This document shows, piece by piece, positions 11,561-23,351 of a DNA stretch of 64,000 nucleotides. Numbering within the stretch: the first letter of the stretch is position 1; each line of letters begins with the position of its first letter. The notes below the pieces were generated by a model. The model did not search any database and was not told the DNA's origin. It saw nothing but the letters and a program-made list of their open reading frames with translations. The position numbers were made by a program, and so were the translations under genes. The stretch is taken from NCBI RefSeq assembly GCF_048544455.1, contig NC_133537.1, positions 75,526,166-75,590,165 of the forward strand, read 5' to 3'. The DNA comes from Silene latifolia. Lineage: Eukaryota > Streptophyta > Magnoliopsida > Caryophyllales > Caryophyllaceae.

Positions 11561-11894
11561 TCTACTAGTGTATATATCGACTTAGACTAGACCCCTCTTA
11601 CTTGGGTGACCCCGACACCTTAGTCTCTTTTCATTGTGTTTAACTTCCTTGTTTATTTACTTGCTCATTTATTTCATGTTCTTAGCTTAGATATTTAGCA
11701 TAGAAATCATTTCAGTCTTCTTGACCGACTAGACTAAAACGAGGACAAAGACTTATAACCCGATTCTAACCCCACCATCCTTGTGATCGACCTCGACTTA
11801 CCCGACTTTACTAGTTAGGTATCGAGCTTTATAAATTTGTTTTTGATAAGGGTGTGACGACTTTACCCTACTATCACCTACTACATTCGAAACC

Positions 11895-12850
11895 CCATTA
11901 TTAGCCTCACTTACCGGTTTATCGCAAGTACTCTTCTAGCTCGCCGCGATCCCGCGGTTGTCAATGAACTTGATCTAGTCTTCATGGAATCTTATTTGAA
12001 AGTACAAGGGAGGAGCGGTTACCACTTCAACGCTCCCCTAGTTCTTCTGGAAAAATGGGCAAAGTTCCGGAATGAGGATGATGATGGTATGATCCACATC
12101 GTCAATGGGGGACTAATAACAAGGCTTGCAAAATTCTTCAATCCCAATTTCAACAACAGCAATGCTTATACACCTCTTCCGGGAAACACAAAGATTGATG
12201 AAATGTTGATTCTCCGACAACACCATTGGATAGCCCTTGTGGGCTATGAGAAAAGGACTAAGTGGTTAACGAAAGGGAGCGCCCCCATTTTTCTTCCAAT
12301 GGAAGGTTTAACAAGGATAGCACCAAGAAGGGGTCCCCTCTCTCCAATACCATCTTATCTCACCCCAACTCAAGCAAATCAAGCCCCACCTCCCACTCCA
12401 CCCCAACAACAAGAACCTCAAGCAAATGAAGAATAAAAAGTTGTGATCCCGCCTTACCCCTTTCAATATCAACCCTATAATCACCCGAACCCCTTCATCC
12501 TCCCAAGAGATGACTTTGTCACGGGTATCCTCCAAGATATGCACCAAAGGCAATATGAAGCAAGAGTGGATAATTACTATGCTCTATATCCACAATTCCA
12601 CCGATTGGCCCACCAAGGGCATGTTAGTGAAGAAGGAATGCTTCCCTCTTGGGCTCAAATGGATATCCTCTTTTCGAACTCGGAAAATGCCAATGGTGGA
12701 GCTCATGGAGAAGGAGAAGGTGAAAGGTCAAGTGGCGGTGATACGGTGGAAGTGAACAGTGATGGGGATGAGTTCATGGACTTCTATGAAAGTGATGCAT
12801 CAAAGGAGCAATGGGATAGCGATTTGGAAGGGGATGATAGCAACCTATGA
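11895..12850 (+). pseudogene. Athila ORF1-type protein remnant (Gypsy element B2)
   Basis: The recognisable protein begins upstream of the first ATG (ISLTYRFIASTLLARRDPA...). It runs through WAKFRNEDDDGMIHIVNGGL and into a Pro/Gln-rich tail, then a more acidic C-terminal part. The pattern resembles the Athila-type ORF1/gag-adjacent protein family of plant Gypsy elements, and a related domain occurs at 50640-52090. It is the only coding part kept by this element apart from its 3' tail and LTR. Fossil; broken. Confidence 0.55.
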
Positions 12851-13987
12851 AGACGTTCATGAGCTTGGTGAAGTGGGCATGCGCTACTCACCATGGCCAA
12901 GGTGAAACTCTTCTTTTCCCCCTCATTTTTCATAACAAGAAATTCATGCTTTTCTAACTTTGGTTAACAATTTATTGTTTCAAACTTTAATGGTGTCCTT
13001 GTAAAAGTTAAGGACTATTATTCCACCTTAGCAACATCTAGGTGATGATAAATTAATTGCTCCCACTTTTAAAAAATCCAAAATAACAATTTCGTTTCAT
13101 GCATTACATACTTGTGCATGAACTCCCCTAATTTTTTATACTAGAAATAGTGTCTCATTTGGTTTAGGCAAGTTCAAGCACAAACATTGGGAGTTAATCT
13201 AAATTAGCTCTCCAAAAAATAAATTCATGCATCATATAGTGTAGTGTAGTTTGCATCACTTGTATATGTCATATAGATTGCATTTAGTATAGTAATCATG
13301 CATTCTCATTTAGCTTGCATAATTTCCTATCGTTTTGGCCATTGAGGACAATGCCCATACTAGTGTGGGGATGAGAAATTCTAACTTGACTTTTAAATTA
13401 AAAAAATGATAAAAATTGAAAAAATTTGAAAAATACAAAAATATGTCCCTTTATTTCATAAAATCAAAAACCATAAAAAATTGAAAAATTAAAAAATTGA
13501 AAAACCAAAAACATGTTCATTCCTTTATAGCATAGAATTGTATATATTTTGTATATACGTGTTTGTTTGTTTGTCCTTCTTTCACATTGATTGACTACGC
13601 CACATCCGAGACATGAGGATTCTGAAGACCGCATGGTATGATCTTTCCAATCTCCTTTCTCCTCTCTATGTTAATGATTATGTGGCTTTATTTTGATTGA
13701 TGCAGTTTACACCAATGTGATTGTAGGAATTGCATTTAGATTATATGGCATACTAGTTGGTAGAAGTGTATGCATTAGGATGTATATATGTTAGTTGCAT
13801 CATGGCATATAGTTGCATTTTAGGAAAAAAATTGTGAAAACATCTATTTGGGAAGTTTGACAAGTGTATATAAGGCCCTTGTAGATACTTTTTTCTTCTT
13901 AAGACTTTGCTCATTAGAATACTTGTAAAACACCCTTGGATGTGTCATGCTAGTATCCTTTGACCCATGGATTAAGGCCTAGTCAAG
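12851..13987 (+). other. 3' non-coding part of Athila-like element B2
   Basis: AT-rich sequence after ORF1. It includes a GAGGACAATGCCCATAC / GTGTGGGGATG block (about 13346-13374), familiar from the 3' region of Athila-like elements, then A-rich low-complexity DNA (13390-13520). No coding frame is supported. Confidence 0.55.
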
Positions 13988-14232
13988 AGTACCTTGTGGT
14001 GTGATAACTCCTTGGCTACCGTTTATTCCAAGGTGACCCTTGAAACCATGCAACCATCTTCCACATTCTACCACATTTTGTCAACAAAAGGGAATGGGCA
14101 CAAAAATTGTTCAAATTTGAGTTCAAGCATTGAAATGAAAGTAAAAAAGTTTGCAATTGCATCAAAAGAAAAGAGGAGTAACATAAATAAAAACTCCTAT
14201 GCTTCAAATATAAGCACCCTCACTACAAATAG

Positions 14233-14237
14233 GGTAG
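14233..14237. repeat. Target-site duplication of element C, left
   Basis: ggtag, repeated exactly at 23352-23356. Confidence 0.95.
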
Positions 14238-15037
14238 TGACACGGCTGTCGCAACCCTGTCAAAGATAAAACCAACGGGTCTCAACTAAATGTAGCAGAG
14301 GCAGTCGGGTATCGAATCCACAGGGAGATGGGAATCCTATAGTCAAATAGGTCTGTCGAAAGTAACCAAAATGGGGGGGTTTGTTGTTTGTTTTCTAAAA
14401 AACTACGAGCAAAGGAGAGAGTAAAAGGAACGAGAAAGAAATAAAATAGGGATGAACAAGAGATAAGGGTACTAGGATTGTCGGTTCACCATGGCTTCTA
14501 AAGTCCAGACTAAATCATAAATGCCCTAAATTCAATCTGTGGGTAATAAACGTCACCTTTCGGTCCTTAGTTCGCCCTAGGCAATACTAGTTTAGCTTTC
14601 GCCCTAGCTAGTATAAATCCTAATGAAACGCTGCAGATCTACCCCTTTTTCAATATTTCGATCTAGGAGAAGAGGATATCGAGGCAATTAATTGAGTGCG
14701 TCGACTCAAACAATTAAAAGATATTAAAGCAGCAGATGCATACAACTAGACTACGGGTATTTTAATTAAATCGTCCTTCCTACGCCATGGCTACCCTAAA
14801 CCTTAGCAAAACGATTAGCTACTCATGATCGAAATGAGGAACAATAATAGCGAAGCAAATGACAATAGATAACATGATAAATGAAGTTGAACTGAAATTA
14901 TGCGAATGATAATACCGAATTCAACGAAGGAAGAATTGAGAAATGGCGATGAAAAGTATTTGGTCAAAAACTAAAGCAACGAGTCTCCGTTCTACGTCTA
15001 AAAAAATGTGATCATTAGGTCTCTAGTATTCTCTGCC

Positions 15038-15045
15038 TATTTATA
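15038..15045 (-). promoter_or_regulatory. TATA box of the element C 3' LTR
   Basis: The minus strand reads TATAAATAGG. The palindrome cluster lies about 70-225 bp upstream of it. The same site in the other LTR is at 22878-22885. Confidence 0.6.
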
Positions 15046-15112
15046 AGAAAAATAGCAAAGAAACAAAGCGTGTAAAATAACAACACAATCGATCCAAAGC
15101 CCATCAGCGCGC

Positions 15113-15265
15113 GACCTCTCGATCGAGAACAGTTGAGTTCGATCGAGACCTTCACCTTTGCATTCACTCGATCGAGAACAGGACATCTCGATCGAGGGGT
15201 TCTTGACACACATGCCTCTCGATCGAGCAACTGTGGAGTTCGATCGAGAGGCCTTGACTTCTTGT
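15113..15265. repeat. CTCGATCGAG palindrome cluster in the LTR of C
   Basis: Six copies of the decamer CTCGATCGAG, or one-base variants, in about 150 bp. The duplicate cluster in the 5' LTR is at about 22952-23100. Confidence 0.9.
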
Positions 15266-15511
15266 GTGTTCTCCTATTCCTTTGGATGCCTTCACGCATC
15301 TCAAGACGGTAAGGTTTCACGCCGACTCTCTTAAGCAAGCTTGGAGGACCACAAATAGTCTGATTTCCAGTCATTCCAGTTCGTACCTGCAAATAATGCA
15401 AAACAGACCAAAGTAGACTATTCGGGGGCATTTGTAGTGAAATACTACGAAATAAGCATAGAAATGTGTGCTAAAAAGGCCTAAAAAGGTCTATAAGAAA
15501 TGCACACGTCA

Positions 15512-15527
15512 AACTTCCCCAAACCAA
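15512..15527 (-). other. Polypurine tract of element C
   Basis: The minus strand reads TTTGGTTTGGGGAAGTT directly before the TG of the 3' LTR. This is the expected second-strand primer. Confidence 0.7.
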
Positions 15528-17454
15528 ACCCTTGCTTGTCCTCAAGCAAAATAATGCCACTAGCTAGGACTAAATGGATAGGAGTAGAACATAGACAAGC
15601 TGAAGACCGTCGGCTTAAACCATTTCATGCATAAGAATCAACTATTAATAGCTCAATATCAAGGCAAACGAATTTATGCAAATTTCAAAAAGATGTTGAA
15701 CTTTTGACCTTGCAAGACTTTTAAAAATGGACTCTCACGGGTCGCTCAATAACACAATTAAGCACAAGATGATATATAATATAAGATAGAAAGAATGAAG
15801 AACGCTCACCTAACTGCGACCTATAAGAACATGCATGCAATCTAACATGAATAAAGTCTCTACAACCGTACATATGCATCCCAACCAAACTGATGACCAA
15901 GACACATGCCAAGGACTTACATATGGGTAAGTGAGGTAATAGGTAAGAAGGGGCTTAAAATGAATTTGGATATGTGGGGTTAATAGCCAGGCTAGCAACA
16001 ACGGATCCAAATTATACAACTTCCCTACTTCAAACTCCATACAAATCAATACGAAACAGTGCAAATTGGATGCACACAACTCATTAATCACCATAGAATT
16101 ATCAACTCCCCATAAGATATAGATTAAACATGGGAGTGTAAATCACAACATACAGTCTTTCAATTTCCGCATATGATTTTTTTTTTCTTTTTTTTTCTTT
16201 CGTATTTCTTTTCGGATTTTTCTTTTCTTTTTCATTTTTCTTCAATTCTTTTTCAATATTCCTCCTTCATTTCCTTCACCCATCCATCTCATGAAAAAAG
16301 ATATAATAACCAACTGCAAATCAACACATTCCCAACATTGCTACCATTACTAGCGCGGCTAGGGTAGGAAAAATGTGGATTGTAGCTAAATAGGGACAAA
16401 ATAGGCAATTTGGCTATGTGGAGCTCATGGGTAAAATGAAATAAAGAGGTTGCCTCTCCAAACATGTGTCACCAACCACAGACCCGAATGCATATAGGTA
16501 CTAAGTAGACTAAACTCATGCTTATGCAATTTGATGTTACATGCCTTATAAGGAGTAACTACTCACTTCCTACATGAACTGTTCATGGATGACACCAGTT
16601 ATAAAGCTCTAAACCTCAGAAAGATATTGTAGTTTGCCAAAATTTCAAGTCAAGTCTACTTGTTCAACGAATTTTGAAATGAAATTCGAGAAATTGCAAA
16701 GACTTTTGCTAAAAGATGTGAAACAATGCAAGGCTTAAGCAAAAAGACAGTTATCAGCAATGAAAAACTCCAATCAGACTCAACCTAAAATGCAAAAATA
16801 AACATGATTTTTGTTTTCGATTATTTTTCGAAGTTTTTAAGTTTTTATGGATTTTTTGAAATAAAAACAATGCAAACATAAGTAAACGTGATAACAGAAA
16901 TGCAATAAAAACAACATGCAGACACGATATGGATGCATACCCTCCCCAAACCAAACTGTACAATGTCCCCATTGTACAAAGTAAAGGAGAAGAAATGCAA
17001 ACTAAAGAGAGGGAGAGTCGAAAACTTACAAAAGCGCGCAAACCACGAACCTCCCCAAACCGAACCAGGAAGAGAGGTTGGTAGGGTTCTCGATCGACAA
17101 AGGATCCGCTCGATCGAGAAGAAAATGGTACTCGATCGAGACACATAACACTCGATCGAGGCTTTAAGCGGTGCAGATACTCGATCGAACAAATAGGAGC
17201 TCGATCGAAAGCTTTGAAAGGGAAGGACCACTCGATCGAGCAAGAAAACTACTCGATCGAGAGCTGTTGCATCAGTAAGCAACAGTACAGTACCTGTGCT
17301 GTACAATTCACGCATAAACTCTATTAAAATTGTTCAAACGCACACCAAACAGAAATAAAGAGTGTTAAAAGTTTCAAAAACAAACACAACAAATTACAAT
17401 CGGGTTGCCTCCCGAAAAGCGCAGGTTTATGAGGTCTCGCACGACCTATAAGCG
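15528..17454 (-). other. 3' non-coding region of element C
   Basis: 1.9 kb between integrase and the 3' LTR with no recognisable domain. It holds a T-rich tract (16174-16270) and a palindrome array (17085-17270). Frames over it are low-complexity. No envelope-like domain is recognised. Confidence 0.6.
17085..17270. repeat. CTCGATCGAG palindrome array, 3' region of C
   Basis: Eight copies of CTCGATCGAG or close variants, spaced about 15-35 bp, downstream of integrase. Confidence 0.9.
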
Positions 17455-18736
17455 TCAAACATCACGCTCCGCCATCGCGTCGAAAAAGAGAACTTCGACG
17501 CGGCCAACAACAGCATCAGCCCCATAATAGTGCTTCACAATATGACCATTAACTTTGAAGCGATTCCCCTCGGAGTCCTCTAACTCAACCGATCCAAATT
17601 TTGTGACGCCGATCCACCGTGTACGGACCACTCCACGGACTTGACTTACCAGAAACAATCTCAACCGGACATTAAACAGTAACACCTTTTGCCCAACATG
17701 GAACTCACGGGGTACAATCCTCTTATCGTGCCAACGCTTTGTCTTCTCCTTATAAATTCGGGAGCTATCATAAGCGTTCAGCCGAAACTCCTCCAGCGCA
17801 TCTAGCTGCAATAAACGCTTCTCACCACACGAGTCAGCATCATAATTAAGCTGGCGGATAGCCCACCAAGCTTTATGTTCTAGCTCAACAGGTAAATGAC
17901 AAGACTTTCCATACACTAAACGATACGGTGAAGCACCGATTGGTGTCTTAAAAGCCGTCCTATAAGCCCACAACGTGTCTTCCAATTTAGCACTCCAGTC
18001 TTTCCGTGATTTAGACACTACTTTACACAATATCTCTTTAAGTTCCCTATTAGAGACCTCAACCTGTCCGCTAGTCTGAGGATGATACCCCAAACCCCTA
18101 CGGTGTTTGACACCATATTTAGACAGCAAAGCAGTCAACTGCTGTTCTCTAAAATGCATACCTCTATCGCTAATGATGACCCTAGGGACACCAAAACGGG
18201 GAAAATAGTCTTATGAAACAGCTTAATCACAGTCCTGGCATCACAATTGGGAGTGGCAATCGCCTCCACCCACTTAGACACATAGTCTACAGCTACCAGA
18301 ATATACTTGTTACCCTGGCTAGACGGGAATGGCCCTTGATAATCGATGCCCCATACATTGAAAATCTCAACCTCTAAAATGCCGTTCTGAGGCATCTCAT
18401 GTCTCTTGGAAATGTTTCCCGTTCTCTGACAAGCATCACAGCTAGAAACAAAAACTTTAGTGTCAGCGAAAAGAGTTGGCCAATAAAAAACATTCGCAAT
18501 ACCTTAGCCACGGTACATGATGGACCGTGGTGTCCTCCACAAGGAGCCGAATGGCAGCCTTCTAGGATAGCTTTGGTCTCCCACTGCGGAATACACCGTC
18601 TGTAGAGTCCGTCTAGACATTCCTTAAATAAATAAGGGTCATCCCAGAAATATTGTTGTGCATCGTGTAAGAATCTCTTGCGCTGCTGATGAGATAAATC
18701 CGGTGGCGATTGCTCGATCGATGACAAAGTTAGCAT
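17455..18736 (-). pseudogene. Integrase region of element C
   Basis: Visible parts are a zinc-binding HHCC-like segment (HSAPCGGHHG), the catalytic-core start [18 protein letters not shown] with [12 protein letters not shown], and the core end [22 protein letters not shown]-terminal region follows with [20 protein letters not shown] and [12 protein letters not shown]. The pattern is that of Athila/Tat Gypsy integrases, which insert the cDNA copy into the genome. Broken fossil; the parts lie in more than one frame. Confidence 0.88.
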
Positions 18737-18887
18737 AGTCGCAAACCAAGGTTCACACCATCCTTAGAATTCACAGAGGTCACGGAAAAAACATCAACGA
18801 GAAAATAAAGAGTCATCAAAGCAAAAGAATCATTAATAGGAAGAGAATCCTCCCTCTCTGTTGCGTCGGACAACGACGGATGGTCGG

Positions 18888-20135
18888 CTACGACATTTTT
18901 CGCTCCCTTCTTATCCTTAATCTCCAAGTCAAACTCTGTAAAAGGAGTATCCATCTCAGCAACGGGCTTAGCTTCCTTCTTGTTCGAGAAGGTGTTTTTG
19001 TTGCTGCATGATCTGTAAAAATAATAACTTTAGAACCCAACAAATACGATCTAAACTTATCTAACGCATAAACAACAGCTAAAAGCTCCTTCTCCGTGGT
19101 AGCATATTTCACTTTAGCCTCATCCAGAGTTCGGCTCGCATAATAGATCGCACTCAGCGCCTTGTCTTTCCGCTGGCCTAGCACCGCTCCTAGTGCATAA
19201 TCACTGGCATCGCACATAATCTCGAAAGGCAGCTTCCAATCCGGAGGCTGGATAATGGGTGCAGAGACCAAAGCCTGCTTCAAAGTGTTAAAAGCAGAAA
19301 GACATTCATCATTAAAATCAAAAGGAGCATCCTTTAAAAGCAACTGTGTAAGCGGACGAGCAATCTTTGAGAAGTCCTTGATAAACCGACGATAAAAGCC
19401 AGCGTGACCAAGGAAACTCCTCACCCCCTTAACATTAACTGGAGGAGGTAATTGCTCGATTACTTGCACCTTTGCTTTGTCTACCTCAATACTCCTGTTG
19501 GAGACTAAGTGCCCAAGGACTACGCCCTCATTTACCATAAAATGGCACTTCTCCCAGTTTAGCACCAGATTAACCTCAATACATCGCTGCAAAACTTTAT
19601 CAAGGTTAGCTAAACAATTATCAAAGTCATTCCCATAGACACTGAAGTCGTCCATAAAGACTTCCATGATAGACTCTATATACTCAGAAAAGATCCCCAT
19701 CATACACCTCTGAAAGGTAGCAGGGGCATTACACAAACCAAAAGGCATCCTGCGATAAGCAAAAACACCCTTTGGACAAGTAAAAGTAGCCTTTTCCTGA
19801 TCATCTGGATGAATAGGGATCTGAAAGAACCCTGAGTACCCATCCAGATAACCGAAAAACTCATGAGAGGCTAATCTCTCTATCATCTGATCAATGAAAG
19901 GAAGGGGGAAATGATCTTTCTTGGTGGCGGCATTTAATTGCCGATATTCTATACACATCCGCCACCCGGTCACTAGTCTAGTAGGTATTAGCTCATTATT
20001 TTCATTTCGGACAACTGTAGTACCTCCCTTCTTAGGTACCACCTGAACGGGACTTACCCATTTAGAATTTCCAACTGAATAAACAATACCTGCGTCGAGT
20101 AGTTTCATAACCTCAGCCGTCACAACCTCTTCCAT
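18888..20135 (-). pseudogene. Reverse transcriptase and RNase H of element C
   Basis: 415 codons open in one frame. RT motifs include SPVQVVPKKGG, GWRMCIEYRQLNAATKKDHF, YLDGYSGFFQIPIHPDDQEK, FAYRRMPFGLCNAPATFQRC and the catalytic FMDDFSVYG. RNase H follows with FEIMCDASDYALGAVLGQRK, YATTEKELLAVVYALDKFRS and IFTDHAA. These spellings are characteristic of the Athila/Tat branch of Ty3/Gypsy. The frame begins within the polyprotein rather than at a true start. Confidence 0.95.
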
Positions 20136-20153
20136 CTTTGGATTCAGCTTCCG

Positions 20154-20417
20154 CTAACCCTGTCTGCAAGGTTTGTGATCATCCTCTAGCTCAATCCTGT
20201 GCATGCAGACATCAGGGCTGATGCCCTTAAGGTCATCCAACGAATATCCCATCGCCTTCCTATTTCTCTTAAGAACAGTCAATAAAGCAGTTAATTGTTC
20301 GTCGTTGAGCTTAGCACTCACAATCACTGGGAACTGCTCAGTATCATCAAGGAAAGCATACTTAAGATGAGAGGGAAGAGCCTTACGCTCGGGGACCTTT
20401 ACCTCGACTGAGCACAA
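20154..20417 (-). pseudogene. Protease-RT linker region of element C
   Basis: Contains LKYAFLDDTEQFPVIVSAKL and GYSLDDLKGISPDVCMHRIE, conserved upstream of RT in Athila-like pol. Part of the same broken polyprotein. Confidence 0.75.
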
Positions 20418-20792
20418 AGTATGTGCTAAGTTTTCTACTGTTCGGTGAACGTCGAGACAGCTCTATCTCATCATCGTGGCAATTCCAAGCAACTCCTCGA
20501 CATCATCCTCGTCATCTGAAAAATCTGCACACTCATCTAGAAACATCAAAGACTCTTGCGGATCCTTAACCAAGGAATCCGACCAAAACTCGTAGCGGAC
20601 TCATCAACAATATCAACGAGAATAACAAGTATCCTCTATCATTGGTCTAGACAAGGTCTCGGGCAGACTAAACGTAATCACATCATCCCCTACCTCTAGA
20701 GTCAAACGCCCGAGTTTGACATCAATAATAGCTCATTTGTACACAAAACGGTCTACCCAGAATAACGGGTACGGGTATCCTCAAAGCAATAT

Positions 20793-21344
20793 CTAATACA
20801 ATAAAGTCCACTTTGGAATAAAGAATTTGCCCACCTTGACGGGCACATCCTCTAAGATACCTAAGGGCCGTCTAACAGATCTGTCGGCCATCTGCAGGGT
20901 GATATTGGTCATTTTTAGGTGACCCAATTTAAGCTTAGAAAAGATAGAATAGGGCATGACACTGACACTAGCTCCAAGGTCACACAACGCCCTATTTATC
21001 ATCACATCTCCTATAACACAAGAAATAGAGAAACTACCCGGGTCTTTCAATTTAGGGGGAGACTTTTCTGAAATTAGACTACTAGAATCTTCCATGAAAG
21101 CGACAGTAGCTGTTTCTCCAAATTCCCTCCTACGCGTAATAATATCTTTCATAAATTTTGCGTAAGGAGGTATTTGGGTAATTAACTCAGCAAAAGGAAT
21201 GGTTACCTGAATATTTCTTACCATATCCGCGAATTTGCTGAATTGTCTCTCCGTCTTCGTGTCGCGCAATCGACTCGGATAAGGGACCTTGACCATAGGA
21301 AGTGGGTCCTCTTCTTTCTCTTTACCTTTATCAGTTCTTGACAC
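20793..21344 (-). pseudogene. Aspartic protease region of element C
   Basis: The retroviral-type protease active-site segment reads CDLGASVSVMPYSIF, with the D-L-G variant often seen in Athila-like elements. It is preceded by gag-protease linker sequence (FADMVRNIQVTIPFAELITQ and KFMKDIITRR). It would cleave the polyprotein. Fossil. Confidence 0.85.
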
Positions 21345-21938
21345 CCTCGCAGCACAGGAGGGTACCCCACTACGTCCACCATTGGAATGCGTGTCCGCAT
21401 GCTCAGTATCTCTCGATCGAGGCCCAGAAGTGCTAGATCGAGAGCTTTTCTTACTAACCTCTCTCGTTCGAGAGGTTTCATTGGATCGAGAGGTATCGGC
21501 TCTCGATCGAGGGATTTCTTCCTCAGCACTGGTCGATCGAGAGGTAAGTTCACTCGATCGACCACCCTTCAGCAGTTCTTTGTCATTTTGCTAAACAGTA
21601 ATCCCTGCCTCGGCATTTGAACTTTCTGGAGTATGTTCTGGTCCGTCATAAGTGCGACCACTCCTCAAACTTATTGTATTTACCGGGTCTTCCTCTAAGC
21701 ACATTGACTCACATTTTTCGAGCAGTTTATGGAAGGCATCTGCACCAGATTCCTGCTCAAGATGTTGTGTGTGAATGGCGGCCTTAAGATTGTACTCGGC
21801 TTGAATATTGACAGCACAAAGCTCGAAGGAAGAGCCTCCTTGCCTAAACTTCCGATAGGCTAGAACTCTCTCGGATGTAGCCATACATGAAATGGGATTG
21901 TGTCCCCATTCGCCACATCTTCCACAAATTACCTCCAT
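21345..21938 (-). pseudogene. Gag remnant with zinc knuckle, element C
   Basis: Near the primer-proximal end is a CCHC knuckle, CGRCGEWGHNPISC (C-x2-C-x4-H-x4-C). Further on, the CTCGATCGAG palindromes run through the coding DNA (about 21410-21565) and are read as repeated LDRE-like peptides. Gag packages the RNA. Confidence 0.75.
21410..21565. repeat. CTCGATCGAG cluster inside gag coding DNA of C
   Basis: Seven exact or near copies of the decamer in about 150 bp, translated on the minus strand as recurring L-D-R-(E/P). Confidence 0.85.
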
Positions 21939-22053
21939 AGCTAAACTATAACCTGTAAGCACAAAAAACACTCGGGCCAAGAATGAGAACTGTCTCAAGG
22001 AATAAATTCCCGGAGACAAAAGACAAACAAAGAAACTATAAAATTGCACCGCC

Positions 22054-22071
22054 TCCCCGGCAACGGCGCCA
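22054..22071 (-). promoter_or_regulatory. Primer-binding site of element C (tRNA-Asp type)
   Basis: The minus strand reads TGGCGCCGTTGCCGGGGA a few bases after the 5' LTR. This is the tRNA-Asp-complementary primer site typical of Athila elements. Confidence 0.92.
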
Positions 22072-22076
22072 AAATT

Positions 22077-23351
22077 TGACACGGCTGTCGCAACCCTGTC
22101 AAAGATAAAACCAACAGGTCTCAACTAAATATAGCAGAGACAGTCGGGTATCGAATCCACAGGGAGATGGGAATCCTATAGTCAACTAGGTCTGTCGAAA
22201 GTAACCAAAATGGGGGGTTTGTTATTTGTTTTCTAAAAAACTACGAGCAAAGGAGAGAGTAAAAGGAACGAGAAAGAAATAAAATAGGGATGAACAAGAG
22301 AGAAGGGTACTAGGATTGTCGGTTCACCATGGCTTCTAAAGTCCGGACTAAATCATAAATGCCCTAAATTCAATCTGTGGGTAATAAACGTCACCTTTCG
22401 GTCCTTAGTTCTCCCTAGGCAATACTAGTTTAGCTTTCGCCCTAGCTAGTATAAATCCTAATGAAACGCTGCAGATCTACCCCTTTTTCAATATTTCGAT
22501 CTAGGAGAAGAGGATATCGAGGCAGTTAATTGAGTGCGTCGACTCAAACAATTAAAAGATATTAAAGCAGCAGATGCATACAACTAGACTACGGGTATTT
22601 TAATTAAATCGTCCTTCCTACGCCATGGCTACCCTAAACCCTAGCAAAACGATTAGCTACTCATGATCGAAATGAGGAACAATAATAGCGAAGCAAATGA
22701 CAATAGATAACATGATAAATGAAGTTGAACTGAAATTATGCGAATGATAATACCGAATTCAATGAAGGAAGAATTGAGAAATGGCGATGAAAAGTATTTC
22801 TGGTCCAAAAACTAAAGCAACAGTCTCCGTTCTACGTCTAAAAAAATGTGATCATTAGGTCTCTAGTATTCTCTGCCTATTTATAAGAAAAATAGCAAAG
22901 AAACAAAGCGTGTAAAATAACAACACAATCGATCCAAAGCCCATCAGCGCGCGGCCTCTCGATCGAGAACAGTTGAGTTCGATCGAGACCTTCACCTTTG
23001 CATTCACTCGATCGAGAACAGGATATCTCGATCGAGGGGTTCTTGACACACATGCCTCTCGATCGAGCAACTGTGGAGTTCGATCGAGAGGCCTTGACTT
23101 CTTGTGTGTTCTCCTATTCCTTTGGATGCCTTCACGCATCTCAAGACGGTAAGGTTTCACGCCGACTCTCTTAAACAAGCTTGGAGGACCACAAATAGGC
23201 TGATTTCCAGTCATTCCAGTTCGTACCTGCAAATAATGCAAAACAGACCAAAGTAGACTATTCGGGGGCATTTTTAGTGAAATACTACGAAATAAGCATA
23301 GAAATGTGTGCTAAAAAGGCCTAAAAAGGTCTATAAGAAATGCACACATCA
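22077..23351 (-). mobile_element. 5' LTR of element C
   Basis: 1275 bp, begins TGATGTGTGCATTTC on the minus strand and ends GCCGTGTCA. About 98.5% identical by eye to the 3' LTR. Carries the same palindrome cluster and TATA box (22878-22885). TSD ggtag follows at 23352-23356. Confidence 0.95.

Larger units (their letters stand above)
7736..11570. mobile_element. Non-autonomous CACTA (En/Spm) element 1
   Basis: The ends are CACTAATGGAAAACCCCC at 7736 and, inverted from 11570, CACTAGTAGAAAAAACACC. Both continue into CTATTGCGTCAGT. The 3 bp TSD is tat (7733-7735 and 11571-11573). Subterminal regions carry many GCGTCAGTT/GCATCGGTT words in both orientations. At 3835 bp with no transposase-like frame it is non-autonomous. 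Contents include a perfect 39 bp-arm palindrome, a 58-base poly(A) tract and a captured exon of an FPP gene. It split the B1 LTR. Confidence 0.92.
5825..11880 (+). mobile_element. Athila-like Gypsy LTR (B1), split by a CACTA element
   Basis: 5825-7735 plus 11574-about 11880 together form about 2.2 kb with the layout of an Athila/Tat-type LTR. It begins with a GACTCATTTTTTGTGC-like start region, then a GC-rich cluster (6500-6790), a TATA box near 6946, and a long T-rich R/U5 stretch. The stretch after the CACTA element includes TTTATAAATTTGTTTTTG and GTGTGACGACTTT, resembling the U5 end of the LTRs at 24078 and 26761. It is related to those LTRs but clearly a different subfamily. The exact start is obscured by element A, and no primer site is seen after it. 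Confidence 0.55.
14238..15511 (-). mobile_element. 3' LTR of element C
   Basis: On the minus strand it begins TGACGTGTGCATTTC and ends GCCGTGTCA. It contains six CTCGATCGAG-type palindromes (about 15115-15265) upstream of a TATA box at 15045-15038. Near-identical to 22077-23351. Confidence 0.95.
14238..23351 (-). mobile_element. Athila-lineage Ty3/Gypsy retrotransposon C
   Basis: 9.1 kb, minus strand, with 1274/1275 bp LTRs (14238-15511 and 22077-23351), a 5 bp TSD (ggtag), a tRNA-Asp-type primer site and a polypurine tract. Parts in element order are a gag remnant with zinc knuckle, protease, reverse transcriptase with RNase H, integrase, and a long 3' non-coding region. By eye the LTRs differ at about 18 positions plus a few indels, about 1.5%. 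At plant rates of 0.7-1.3e-8 per site per year this suggests about 0.5-1 million years. The ends are whole. The coding part is broken, with several breaks, and falls in separate frames. Confidence 0.95.

Noticed and set aside
17085-17270. Regularly spaced identical repeats resembling a CRISPR array
   Set aside because: The repeat is a 10 bp palindrome with irregular 5-25 bp spacing inside a plant LTR element. No cas genes, and not a prokaryote.
15528-17454. Envelope-like gene after integrase in element C
   Set aside because: Position would fit, but frames are low-complexity and no membrane segment or conserved motif is seen.
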